Shown: in pieces, positions 1-7,710 of the stretch | Layout of the letters: each line of letters begins with the position of its first letter | How positions within the stretch are numbered: position 1 is the first letter of the stretch | Assembly (NCBI RefSeq): GCF_008040165.1 | Contig: NZ_VRUR01000001.1 | Coordinates: 442,458-506,457 of the forward strand | Reading direction: 5' to 3' | DNA from: Flagellimonas hymeniacidonis | Lineage (GTDB): Bacteria; Bacteroidota; Bacteroidia; Flavobacteriales; Flavobacteriaceae | Length of the DNA: 64,000 nt | Made by a program: the position numbers and the translations under genes | The notes under the pieces: model-generated | What the model was told of the DNA's origin: nothing | Database searches by the model: none | What the model saw: the letters and a program-made list of their open reading frames with translations, nothing else

Positions 1-1029
1 AACAAACTCGGTTACTTTAATGATTTTGCTTTCCAACTCCTGTTGTTCAAGATCTTTCTCCGTTTGTTGACGGTGCTGATCTCTTTTCTCTCTACGGTAT
101 TTGGCTCCTTTACCCTTGCTGGATTTACCCTGAAGTTTTTCAAGGGTCTCCCTAACTTGTTTTTGTACTTCTTCTTCGGTAGGCTCAACCTTTGGTGCAG
201 AAGAACGTTGGCTCCCTCTTCTTCCGGGTCCAGATCCACTGTTAGCACCTCTGTTACCAGGACGATTGCCCCCTTGTTGCGAAGGATTTTTGCTGATAAT
301 GCGCTTTCTACGTTTCCTTCTATCAGCACTGCTTTCGGAAGTAGCCCCTTCTGTCTTTTTAGGCTCTTCTTTCTTTTTCTTGGGTTTATTGAATTTGGTA
401 AGGTCTATTTTATCCCCAGTAATCTTAGGCCCACTAAGTTTTTTGTATTGTGTTTGAATAGCTTCTGGCTCTCTAACCTCTTCAGTTTCTTCTTCTTTTT
501 TGGTCTCAACCGGTTGTGGTTTTTCTGCTGGCTTGTCTTCTTTTTTAACCTCGACTTTTGGCTCGGCAACCACTGGTTTTTTCTCCTCCTTTGCTTTCTC
601 CTCAACCTTAGGTTCCTCTACAATGGTTTCCTTTGGTTCTTCTTTTGCTTTTGGCGGTTCTGGCTTTTTATCCAAATCTATTTTACCAACAGTTTTAGGA
701 CCTGAAAGCTCCGCCTTGGCCTTAATCACTTGCTCAGCATTTCTTCGCTCCCTAGCAAGTCTTCGTTCTTCCTGTTCTTGTTCAATTTGAATTCTGAGCG
801 CCTCCTTCTCTTTTCGCTTTTCCTCTCCAACTTCTTTGGAAGCTACTTTTTTGCTCTTATCCGTTTGAAACTCATCCAACAGCACTTGATACACTTCACC
901 GGTAATTTTTGTGGTAGGTCTAGCCTCCACCTCATGCCCTACGGAAGAGAGGTGGTCTATAGCCCTATCCAGTGAAATGTTCAATTCTCTGAGAACTTTA
1001 TTAAGTCTTATCGTTGGGTCTCCTGCCAT
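1..1029 (-). CDS. infB: Translation initiation factor IF-2, N-terminal part (cut by the window edge)
   Basis: The 343 codons present are the N-terminal portion of IF-2, the GTPase that places initiator tRNA on the 30S subunit. Residues 1-52 (starting MAGDPTIRLNKVLRELNIS) form the IF2_N-type helical domain. Residues from about 60 to 280 are a long, low-complexity K/E/P-rich linker typical of Bacteroidota IF-2, ending in a Gly/Arg/Ser-rich stretch (GGNRPGNRG, GPGRRGSQRS). The GTP-binding domain lies beyond base 1 and cannot be seen. The ATG at 1027-1029 is the only plausible start. The gene is last in the rimP-nusA-infB order, 44 bases after nusA, so it is probably cotranscribed with both. Several apparent ORFs on the other strand here are only shadows of the lysine-rich linker. 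Confidence 0.95.
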   Translation of the reverse strand, partial: MAGDPTIRLNKVLRELNISLDRAIDHLSSVGHEVEARPTTKITGEVYQVLLDEFQTDKSKKVASKEVGEEKRKEKEALRIQIEQEQEERRLARERRNAEQVIKAKAELSGPKTVGKIDLDKKPEPPKAKEEPKETIVEEPKVEEKAKEEKKPVVAEPKVEVKKEDKPAEKPQPVETKKEEETEEVREPEAIQTQYKKLSGPKITGDKIDLTKFNKPKKKKEEPKKTEGATSESSADRRKRRKRIISKNPSQQGGNRPGNRGANSGSGPGRRGSQRSSAPKVEPTEEEVQKQVRETLEKLQGKSSKGKGAKYRREKRDQHRQQTEKDLEQQELESKIIKVTEFV

Positions 1030-1073
1030 AAATTGTATTTCCTAGCCCTAAAATTCGCTGCTAATATAATAGT

Positions 1074-2306
1074 TTAATCTTCAAACTCCTCTTTAAGGAT
1101 ACGTACCACATCTTTAACGGTTTCCTCTTCTAAATCCGTACGTTTAATTAGATCATTGACATCTTGCTCCAGAACACTTCTTGCAGTATCCAGACCAATC
1201 TTTTTAAACTCTTCAATGACCCATGCTTCTATTTCATCTGAGAATTCGGTCAATTCTACATCCTCCTCAACACCTTCTCTAAATACATCAATCTCATAAC
1301 CAGTTAATTGGCCCGCCAAACGAATGTTATGGCCGCCTCTACCAATAGCCTTGGAAACTTCCTCTGGCTTTAGATATACTTGAGCCGTTTTCTTCTCGTC
1401 ATTCAGCTTTACGGATGATACCCTTGCCGGACTCAAAGCACGTGTTACCATCAATTGGGAATTGTTGGTCCAATTGATCACGTCAATATTTTCATTGCCC
1501 AATTCTCTAACGATGCCATGAATACGGGATCCTTTCATCCCCACACAAGCTCCTACCGGATCAATTCTATCATCATATGAGTCTACTGCAACCTTTGCTT
1601 TTTCACCTGGAATACGAACTGCTTTTTTAATCGTAATCAATCCATCGAAAACTTCTGGAATTTCTTGGAAGAACAATTGCTCCAAGAAAGTTGGAGAAGT
1701 CCTGGACATGATAATCGCAGGCTTGTTTCCTTTCAATTCCACACTTTCAATTACACCTCTTACATTATCCCCTTTTCTAAAAAAGTCAGATGGAATCTGC
1801 TTCTCTTTTGGCAATATGATCTCATTTCCTTCATCATCCAACAAAATAATCGCTTTATGACGAATATGATGCACCTCAGCCGTATAAATTTCCCCTTCTA
1901 GGTCTTTAAACTGCTTATATATTGTAGTGTTATCGTGCTCATGAATTTTTGAAATAAGGTTTTGACGTAATGCCAAAATAGCCCTACGACCCAAATCCAT
2001 TAATTTTACTTCTTCAGATACATCCTCACCTACTTCAAAATCTGGTTCAATCTTTCTAGCTTCCGAAAGTGAGATTTCCTCATTGGGTTCTTCCACTTCT
2101 CCATCTTCAACCACTATACGGTTTCTCCAAATCTCTAAATCCCCCTTATCTGGGTTGATAATGATGTCAAAATTTTCATCAGAACCAAATTTCTTTTTTA
2201 GCGCATTTCGGAACACATCTTCCAAAATTGCCATAAGGGTTACCCTATCTATAAACTTATCGTCCTTAAATTCCGAAAAGGATTCGATGAGCGCTAGGTT
2301 TTCCAT
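1074..2306 (-). CDS. nusA: Transcription termination/antitermination factor NusA
   Basis: The 410-residue product matches NusA, the RNA polymerase-bound factor that modulates pausing, termination and antitermination. The N-terminal polymerase-binding domain spans about residues 1-125, followed by an S1 domain (about 135-200) and two KH domains (about 205-345; note GACVGMKGSRIHGIVREL and the later AIGRGGHNIRLAG loop). The C-terminus is a short acidic tail (VRILKEEFED) without the full acidic repeats of E. coli NusA, as is usual in this phylum. It lies 13 bases downstream of rimP, and the rimP-nusA-infB order is the widely conserved one. The hairpin in the leader of this operon (2799-2819) raises the question of autoregulation through NusA-sensitive termination. 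Confidence 0.96.
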   Translation of the reverse strand: MENLALIESFSEFKDDKFIDRVTLMAILEDVFRNALKKKFGSDENFDIIINPDKGDLEIWRNRIVVEDGEVEEPNEEISLSEARKIEPDFEVGEDVSEEVKLMDLGRRAILALRQNLISKIHEHDNTTIYKQFKDLEGEIYTAEVHHIRHKAIILLDDEGNEIILPKEKQIPSDFFRKGDNVRGVIESVELKGNKPAIIMSRTSPTFLEQLFFQEIPEVFDGLITIKKAVRIPGEKAKVAVDSYDDRIDPVGACVGMKGSRIHGIVRELGNENIDVINWTNNSQLMVTRALSPARVSSVKLNDEKKTAQVYLKPEEVSKAIGRGGHNIRLAGQLTGYEIDVFREGVEEDVELTEFSDEIEAWVIEEFKKIGLDTARSVLEQDVNDLIKRTDLEEETVKDVVRILKEEFED

Positions 2307-2319
2307 TTTTGAACTACAA

Positions 2320-2781
2320 TTAAAATTTTAAAATAACTTTTGCTTCCTGAATTTCAGAAAAAGGAATGTCCTGTTTTTTCTGAACCGTAATTTTTCCTTT
2401 ACCAACGGGCTTGGGCTCTCGCGCCTTCCACTCTAAGGTAATATTATCTTCCGTGGCTTCAACCAGGTTTCCTTCCAATTCTCCTTCTCCCGTTCTAACC
2501 TTTAGTTTTCTACCTACGTTTTTTTTGTACTGACGTGGCAATTGCAAAGGAGATGCAGCTCCAGCTGAAGTCACTTCCAAGGCAAAATCTTCTTCCTCAC
2601 GATCTAAATTATGCTCAATGGCCCGGCTTATGTTCATGCAATCCTGAAGATCAACACCTTCATCACCGTCCAAAACCACACGAATGGCATTATCTCCACC
2701 TACCATAAAGTCAATCAAAAACAGGGATGGATACTCTTCCAAAGCCTTGTTTAATAATGATGATACTTTCTCCTTAAACAT
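2320..2781 (-). CDS. rimP: Ribosome maturation factor RimP
   Basis: The 153-residue protein has the usual length and two-domain form of RimP, which binds pre-30S particles and helps late 30S assembly. The N-terminal alpha/beta domain contains the conserved stretch [18 protein letters not shown] followed by [13 protein letters not shown], the family's best signature (usually EVSSPG). The C-terminal small barrel covers about residues 85-153. It is the first gene of the rimP-nusA-infB operon. The ATG at 2779-2781 lies only 11-14 bases after a terminator-like hairpin and T-run, and a good promoter (2849-2879) sits upstream of that hairpin, so its expression may depend on read-through. Confidence 0.93.
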   Translation of the reverse strand: MFKEKVSSLLNKALEEYPSLFLIDFMVGGDNAIRVVLDGDEGVDLQDCMNISRAIEHNLDREEEDFALEVTSAGAASPLQLPRQYKKNVGRKLKVRTGEGELEGNLVEATEDNITLEWKAREPKPVGKGKITVQKKQDIPFSEIQEAKVILKF

Positions 2782-2798
2782 AAAACCAAGTAATAAAA

Positions 2799-2819
2799 GA
2801 GGGGACTAGAAGTCCCCTC
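2799..2819 (-). terminator. Terminator-like hairpin in the rimP leader (possible attenuator)
   Basis: A perfect 9-bp stem (GAGGGGACT / AGTCCCCTC) with a 3-base loop is followed on the minus strand by TTTTATT, the form of an intrinsic terminator. It lies 18 bases before the rimP ATG and about 25 bases after the expected start point of the promoter at 2849-2879. It could terminate the upstream gene at 2912-3586, act as an attenuator for rimP-nusA-infB, or do both. Confidence 0.75.
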
Positions 2820-2848
2820 ATGAATAACCTTTTATCCGTTCAGTGGTG

Positions 2849-2879
2849 CAAATATATAATATTTCATTTGTTTTAGCAA
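2849..2879 (-). promoter_or_regulatory. Promoter of the rimP-nusA-infB operon (Bacteroidota type)
   Basis: On the minus strand TTG (2879-2877) and TATATTTG (2856-2849) are separated by 20 bases, a complete match to the Flavobacteria consensus TTG-N17-23-TAnnTTTG. The expected transcription start is near 2843, giving a leader of about 60 bases that includes the hairpin at 2799-2819. Confidence 0.7.
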
Positions 2880-2911
2880 TGGATTACCACAATGAAATCT
2901 TCAGAAAACCA

Positions 2912-3586
2912 TTAGGATTTAGTGCAGGTATCATTATAGTACATGACCGCCTCCTTAATATTTGCTTTTTTGTATTTATGTTTTTTAAATTTTTCCACCA
3001 ATTCTGGGCAATCCCGAAAGTAGTATATAGCAGCTTCCTTGAAGCTATTGGAAAAAGTAGGGTTTTTTGAAAGTAATGTTGCCATTTCTTCATTTTCTCT
3101 TTTAACACAAAGATATTTAGACTTGCTTCTGCCAAGAGGAAGATTTTCTGGAGCAGCGGGATCCATTCTCCTAGATGGGTCTGAAACAAATGGCCTTGGG
3201 CCAGATATTCCTTTTGTCTCATACTCGTAAAGGCTCATATTCCCTTTTTCCAAAAGTTTTAACACCTTGATCTCGCCTTCTCCAATGACTTTGAAGAATT
3301 CATATGTCGCCACTCTATGTTTTTCAATGATTCTTAATTTCTTCAACTTTTCAAGGCGGTAAAAAGTTGGACGCGCTTTCTTACTTTTTCTAAACTTAAT
3401 GGCACCTACACTTGAAATTTTACCACCCGATGAGTTAGATTCCACTTCTATTGTTGCATACCCTTTTAAAATGGCTCCATTATTAAGATATAACTCAGCC
3501 TTGGAGTTTTGAGCCTCGCAGATTACAAATGAAAATATACATGCAACTAGAGTGAAGTATACCGGTTTTATCAAATTTCTCTTCAT
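2912..3586 (-). CDS. Secreted protein of unknown function
   Basis: I do not recognise this 224-residue protein. Residues 1-25 form a signal peptide (MKRNLIKPVYFTLVACIFSF, ending ...CEAQ). The mature part begins with a short beta-rich segment (ELYLNNGAILKGYATIE) that resembles the start of many Bacteroidota periplasmic proteins in which a 'stored' value is read from a structured sheet. A basic middle follows, then a proline-rich segment with GPRPFVSDPSRRMDPAAPENLP. The C-terminal third is helical with two spaced cysteines (FRDCPEL and the final TCTKS), which could form a disulfide outside the cytoplasm. It stands alone between the rimP operon and tRNA-Gln, with a terminator on each side. Its role is unknown. 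Confidence 0.75.
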   Translation of the reverse strand: MKRNLIKPVYFTLVACIFSFVICEAQNSKAELYLNNGAILKGYATIEVESNSSGGKISSVGAIKFRKSKKARPTFYRLEKLKKLRIIEKHRVATYEFFKVIGEGEIKVLKLLEKGNMSLYEYETKGISGPRPFVSDPSRRMDPAAPENLPLGRSKSKYLCVKRENEEMATLLSKNPTFSNSFKEAAIYYFRDCPELVEKFKKHKYKKANIKEAVMYYNDTCTKS

Positions 3587-3676
3587 TTAGTTGTTAAATC
3601 AAACAATTGTTCATCGAATATATTCCTTTCAATATTGAAAAAGAAAGGTTTGGAAAAAAATGGAATTCCTAAATGA

Positions 3677-3709
3677 AAAATCCCAACCCTGAAAAGGAGT
3701 TGGGATTTT
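3677..3709 (-). terminator. Terminator downstream of tRNA-Gln
   Basis: An 11-bp stem (AAAATCCCAAC / GTTGGGATTTT) with an 11-base loop lies 12 bases downstream of tRNA-Gln on the minus strand and is followed by a run of T on that strand. Confidence 0.8.
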
Positions 3710-3720
3710 ATCAAATTTTG

Positions 3721-3792
3721 TTGGCCTACAAGGACTCGAACCTTGAACGACTGGACCAAAACCAGCTGTGTTACCAATTACACCATAGGCCA
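3721..3792 (-). tRNA. tRNA-Gln (anticodon TTG)
   Basis: The minus-strand sequence folds as a 72-base cloverleaf. The acceptor stem pairs TGGCCTA with TAGGCCA, the anticodon loop is TTTTGGT with anticodon TTG, and the T arm contains GGTTCGAGTCC. The U1-A72 acceptor pair is typical of bacterial tRNA-Gln. The 3' CCA is not encoded (A is followed by CAAA). It has its own promoter (3811-3840) and terminator (3677-3709), so it is a single-gene unit. Confidence 0.95.
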
Positions 3793-3810
3793 GTACCACA
3801 ATTGAGGGTG

Positions 3811-3840
3811 CAAATTTATAACAAACTTTTGTTTCGGCAA
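3811..3840 (-). promoter_or_regulatory. Promoter of tRNA-Gln
   Basis: On the minus strand TTG (3840-3838) and TAAATTTG (3818-3811) are 19 bases apart, a full match to the Flavobacteria promoter consensus. It lies about 20 bases upstream of the tRNA 5' end. Confidence 0.7.
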
Positions 3841-3962
3841 ACAATTTCAAAAGATTCGCATCTATTTTTTCCTTTATACTACCTGTTAAAGCTTTTCCAA
3901 AATTCAATAGTCGTCTCTACTATATTTACTAAATTCGCCCCAACTTGGTAAACGCCATCTTT

Positions 3963-6900
3963 ATGTTTGCAAAAGACTTCAAAAAATGGGATACCATCTT
4001 AGGATGGATTTCCTTTGCCATTGCATTTATTGTCTATGCTCTAACTGTAGAACCTACAGGGAGTTTTTGGGATGCAGGTGAATATATTACCACTTCAGCA
4101 AAACTGCAGGTAGGTCATCCTCCAGGAGCACCGCTCCTACAAATGATTGGTGCATTCTTTTCGTTGTTTGCCTTTGGGGACACTTCAAAAATTGCTCTAA
4201 TGGTCAATGCGGTATCCGTAGTATCAAGTGCTTTTGCAGTGCTCTTTACATTTTGGACCATTACCAATTTAACCCGTAAAATGGTTCAAAAAAAGAAGCC
4301 TATCACCAATAGTAAGGCCATTGCCATTTTTGGAAGCGGTATGGTTGGCGCATTGGCTTTTACCTTTTCAGACAGTTTTTGGTTTAACGCAGTTGAAACA
4401 GAGGTATATGCCATGGCAAGTTTTATGATGGCACTTTTGCTTTGGTTAGGCCTAAAATGGACGGATAACCTAGAGGATCCTAGGGGTAATAGATGGCTAA
4501 TACTAATCTGTTTCTTAATAGGACTGACCTTTGGAATTCAGTTTATGGGTTTCTTGGCTATCCCATCAATAGGGTTATTGTATTATTTTAAAAAGTATAA
4601 AGAGACCAACATAAAAAACTTCTTGCTGGCCAACATTATAGTAGTCGCAATCTTAATGTTAGTATATAAATTCTCGTTGACCTATGTGCTAAAATTATTT
4701 GGTTGGAGTGAAGTATTCTTTATTAACAATATCGGCTTACCATTCAATTCGGGTACCATTATCATGGGACTCCTTTTTATTGCTGCTTTCTATTTTACCT
4801 TGCGATATACCAGAAAAAATAATTTTTATAGCGGAAACCTCATTGTGTTATGTTTGATGTTTTTAATCTTAGGATTCTCATCATGGCTCATGCTTCCTAT
4901 TCGTGCCAATGCAAAAACGGTAGTGAATGAAAACGACCCTTCAGATGCACGTTCCTTGTTGGCCTATTATAACAGAGAGCAATATCCTGGGGTAGAAAGC
5001 CCATTTTATGGCGCCTATTATTCAGACAGATTTGCACCTGCCGGCGATGATAAGGATGATCGACCCAAATATGAAAAAGACACAAAACTGTGCAAATACA
5101 TTATTGTAAATAATTACAAAAATGCCATACAAGGACCCAATGAAAAACATGTTGGTGTGCTACCTAGGTTATGGAGTGATCAACATGCAGAAAACTATAT
5201 GCGCTATTTTGGCGTATTGGAGTTTCGCATTAAATCGGAATACATCTCCAACAATGACCTTAGAGAGGCAGTTGGCCAATTTAAAAGTGCTTATGCTCAA
5301 GGAGAATTGGATTCTGAGCAGTACATGCGGTTTTTAAGTGAGTTTGGGGAATATATTGAAGTAGAACCCCCGACCTTGGGACAAAACATTCGCTATCTAG
5401 TTGAATTCCAATTTGGCTATATGTACATGCGCTATTTTATGTGGAATTTTGTTGGAAGACAAAATGATCTTCAAGGCAGATATGATGAGAATGGAAATTG
5501 GCTAAGCGGAATAGGGTTTATCGATAGTCTTCGCTTGGGCAGTCAAGATAATCTCCCTAGCGATTGGGAAAACAACAAAGGCCGCAATACCTATTTCTTT
5601 TTACCTCTATTGCTGGGTATTATTGGTTTGGTGTTTCAAATTTCAAAAAATCCAAAACACTTTTGGGTGCTCTTTGTCTTTTTTATGTTTACAGGCTTGG
5701 CCATTCAATTCTATACCAATCCTTATATTTTTCAACCCCGGGAACGAGATTATTCATTGGTCGGCTCCTTCTATATTTTTTGTATCTGGATTGGCATTGG
5801 AGTATATGGTCTTTTTGACGAATTCAGAAAATTTCTCTCTCCTAAAATTGCGGCACCACTAATTACAACTCTATGCCTTTTAGCAGTTCCTTTGTTGATG
5901 GCCTTCCAAAACTGGGATGACCATGATCGTTCCAATAGATATACAGCAAACTCCACGGCAAAAGCTTATTTGGATTCCTGTAAGGAAGACGCTGGGGCCA
6001 TATTATTCACTATTGGAGATAACGACACCTTCCCATTGTGGTATGCACAAGAGATTGAAGGCTACAGAACAGATGTACGGATTGTAAATACCAGTCTTTT
6101 TGCTACAGATTGGTACATTGATCAAATGAAACGTCAAGCGTACGAAAGTGAACCCATTCCTTCGCAATTAACACATGATAAATACCGCTATGGCTCTAGA
6201 GATGCGGTTTATTTTCAAGGCATAACAGAAAGCCGTTGGAACATTAAAGATTTTGTAAATTGGGTAGGTAGTGACAAACCTCAAACCAAGTACAAATACC
6301 TACTAGAAAAACAAGGTGGCGATATAAGTGACGTTCCTCAAAGCACTTTGGATATTGTATACTATCCCACCAACAAAATTAGAATCCCCGTAAACAAACA
6401 GAATGTTCTGGAAAGTGGATTGGTAAAAGAAGAAGATGCCGATTTGATTGAGGACTACATTGATATTGACCTGCCACAGAGTGCTTTACCTAAAAATAGG
6501 ATTTTAATGTTGGATTTAATCGCCAACAATGATTGGAAAAGACCGATCTATTTTTCAGGTGGAAGTTTTGATAGTGCCGAATACATTTGGATGAAAGATT
6601 ACCTTCAACTGGATGGTCTCATCTATAAATTGGTTCCCATTAAAACCAAAAATCAAAGTTCTTTTGAAATGGGCCGTATAGACAGTGACTTAATGTACGA
6701 CATTGTAAAAAAATGGGATTGGGGAAATTCTGGAAGTGATGATATTTATCACGATCCACAAACTCGCTCTCAGGGACTGTCTTTTAGAAGCAATTTAGCT
6801 CGTCTTACGGAAACCTTGGTAGCAGAAAATAAAATTGAAAAGGCCAAGGAAATCATTAATATAGCAATGACGAATGTTCCATTTGAACATTTTGGTTTTT

Positions 6901-7301
6901 ATGCCTTTGTTGAGCCTTTTTTAGATGGATACTACAAGGTGGGCGAAACCGAAAAAGCAAGAGCGTTATTCGAAAAGTTGAAAAAAGTATATCAAGAGCG
7001 ATTGGAGTATTATGCCGCAGTTCCTTTAGATGAACAATATGAAAAGATTGATGATATTTTGGCAGACATGCAAGCTTATCGTAGAAATATTGACATTCTA
7101 ATAGAGAATGAGGACAGGGAACTGGCAGAATCCGAAACAATAATCTTCAACGAATACATAGATAAGTTTTCTCAATTTGTGGGAGAGGAAGAGGAAATTT
7201 TTGAAGAGCCCTCACCAAATCCAGATGTAGAGGATTCTATTCCATTAGATACTATTGAAGCAGTGCTGGATTCTGCACTACTAGAGCAGGAAGAACAATA
7301 A
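3963..7301 (+). CDS. DUF2723 family integral membrane protein (GT117-like)
   Basis: A large protein of 1112 residues that belongs to the DUF2723 family, common in Bacteroidota and regarded as a GT-C-type glycosyltransferase group (GT117). The family hallmark near the N-terminus is clear: W-D-x-G-E at about 36-40 and GHPPG at about 51-55, just after the first membrane helix. About ten further hydrophobic segments follow up to about residue 630. A long soluble C-terminal part then contains FTIGDNDTFPLWYAQ and helical, TPR-like stretches near residues 960-1060, and an acidic tail. In GT-C enzymes the first acidic loop is catalytic, so I infer transfer from a lipid-linked sugar on the periplasmic side; the substrate is unknown. 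I chose the ATG at 3963 over an in-frame TTG at 3945 because MFAKDFKKWD fits the family start. It is a single-gene unit ending in a hairpin. Confidence 0.88.
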   Translation: MFAKDFKKWDTILGWISFAIAFIVYALTVEPTGSFWDAGEYITTSAKLQVGHPPGAPLLQMIGAFFSLFAFGDTSKIALMVNAVSVVSSAFAVLFTFWTITNLTRKMVQKKKPITNSKAIAIFGSGMVGALAFTFSDSFWFNAVETEVYAMASFMMALLLWLGLKWTDNLEDPRGNRWLILICFLIGLTFGIQFMGFLAIPSIGLLYYFKKYKETNIKNFLLANIIVVAILMLVYKFSLTYVLKLFGWSEVFFINNIGLPFNSGTIIMGLLFIAAFYFTLRYTRKNNFYSGNLIVLCLMFLILGFSSWLMLPIRANAKTVVNENDPSDARSLLAYYNREQYPGVESPFYGAYYSDRFAPAGDDKDDRPKYEKDTKLCKYIIVNNYKNAIQGPNEKHVGVLPRLWSDQHAENYMRYFGVLEFRIKSEYISNNDLREAVGQFKSAYAQGELDSEQYMRFLSEFGEYIEVEPPTLGQNIRYLVEFQFGYMYMRYFMWNFVGRQNDLQGRYDENGNWLSGIGFIDSLRLGSQDNLPSDWENNKGRNTYFFLPLLLGIIGLVFQISKNPKHFWVLFVFFMFTGLAIQFYTNPYIFQPRERDYSLVGSFYIFCIWIGIGVYGLFDEFRKFLSPKIAAPLITTLCLLAVPLLMAFQNWDDHDRSNRYTANSTAKAYLDSCKEDAGAILFTIGDNDTFPLWYAQEIEGYRTDVRIVNTSLFATDWYIDQMKRQAYESEPIPSQLTHDKYRYGSRDAVYFQGITESRWNIKDFVNWVGSDKPQTKYKYLLEKQGGDISDVPQSTLDIVYYPTNKIRIPVNKQNVLESGLVKEEDADLIEDYIDIDLPQSALPKNRILMLDLIANNDWKRPIYFSGGSFDSAEYIWMKDYLQLDGLIYKLVPIKTKNQSSFEMGRIDSDLMYDIVKKWDWGNSGSDDIYHDPQTRSQGLSFRSNLARLTETLVAENKIEKAKEIINIAMTNVPFEHFGFYAFVEPFLDGYYKVGETEKARALFEKLKKVYQERLEYYAAVPLDEQYEKIDDILADMQAYRRNIDILIENEDRELAESETIIFNEYIDKFSQFVGEEEEIFEEPSPNPDVEDSIPLDTIEAVLDSALLEQEEQ

Positions 7302-7306
7302 AAAAA

Positions 7307-7321
7307 CGAGGGGAACCCTCG
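7307..7321. terminator. Bidirectional terminator between convergent genes
   Basis: CGAGGG and CCCTCG form a 6-bp stem with a 3-base loop between the stop codons at 7301 and 7324. A run of A precedes it and CTTT follows, so it can serve both strands. Confidence 0.65.
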
Positions 7322-7323
7322 CT

Positions 7324-7620
7324 TTAAATATATTCGTTAAGAATACCAATAAGTGTATTGGCATCCTGTTCTCCACTCTGTCGCCAGACCATTTCACCTT
7401 TTTTGTAAATCATCAAGGTTGGCAATCCTTTAATACGAAGGGCCTGAGACAACTCTTTATTTTTATCTACGTCAATCTTAATGACCTTGCCTTTATCACC
7501 AAGTGCCGCGGCAACATCGCGCAATACAGGGTGCATAGAGGTTGATTGATCATTCCATTCTGCATAAAAGTCCAGCAACACTGGTACTTTTAAATCGATA
7601 AGCTCACCAAATTTAGACAT
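7324..7620 (-). CDS. Thioredoxin-fold protein lacking the CXXC active site
   Basis: The 98-residue protein has the complete thioredoxin fold: VPVLLDFYAEW (beta strand and active-site entry), VIKIDVDKN, the cis-proline loop GLPTLMIYKKGE and a C-terminal helix. However, the place of WCGPC is taken by WNDQST, with no cysteine anywhere in the protein. It therefore cannot do dithiol exchange and more likely acts as a binding or chaperone-like module. Two starts are possible, the ATG at 7618-7620 (MSKF, used here) or one two codons upstream (7624-7626). It is a single gene on the minus strand, converging with the DUF2723 gene and following the metallophosphoesterase gene by about 90 bases. Confidence 0.88.
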   Translation of the reverse strand: MSKFGELIDLKVPVLLDFYAEWNDQSTSMHPVLRDVAAALGDKGKVIKIDVDKNKELSQALRIKGLPTLMIYKKGEMVWRQSGEQDANTLIGILNEYI

Positions 7621-7710
7621 GGGCATTCACTGGTTTACTAGCCAAAAGTAAGAAAATTTGTTAAAATTTTAATCTGACAGTAATTTAGCGAGTAGCGAAT
7701 TGCGTTAAAT

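Noticed and set aside
43-705. Long plus-strand frame over infB
   Set aside because: It is a shadow of the lysine-rich linker of IF-2 on the minus strand; its translation is a Phe/Leu-rich low-complexity string.
3628-3641. AT-rich palindrome TTTCAATATTGAAA upstream of the unknown secreted gene
   Set aside because: Short AT-rich palindromes are common by chance at this base composition, and it has no partner site nearby.
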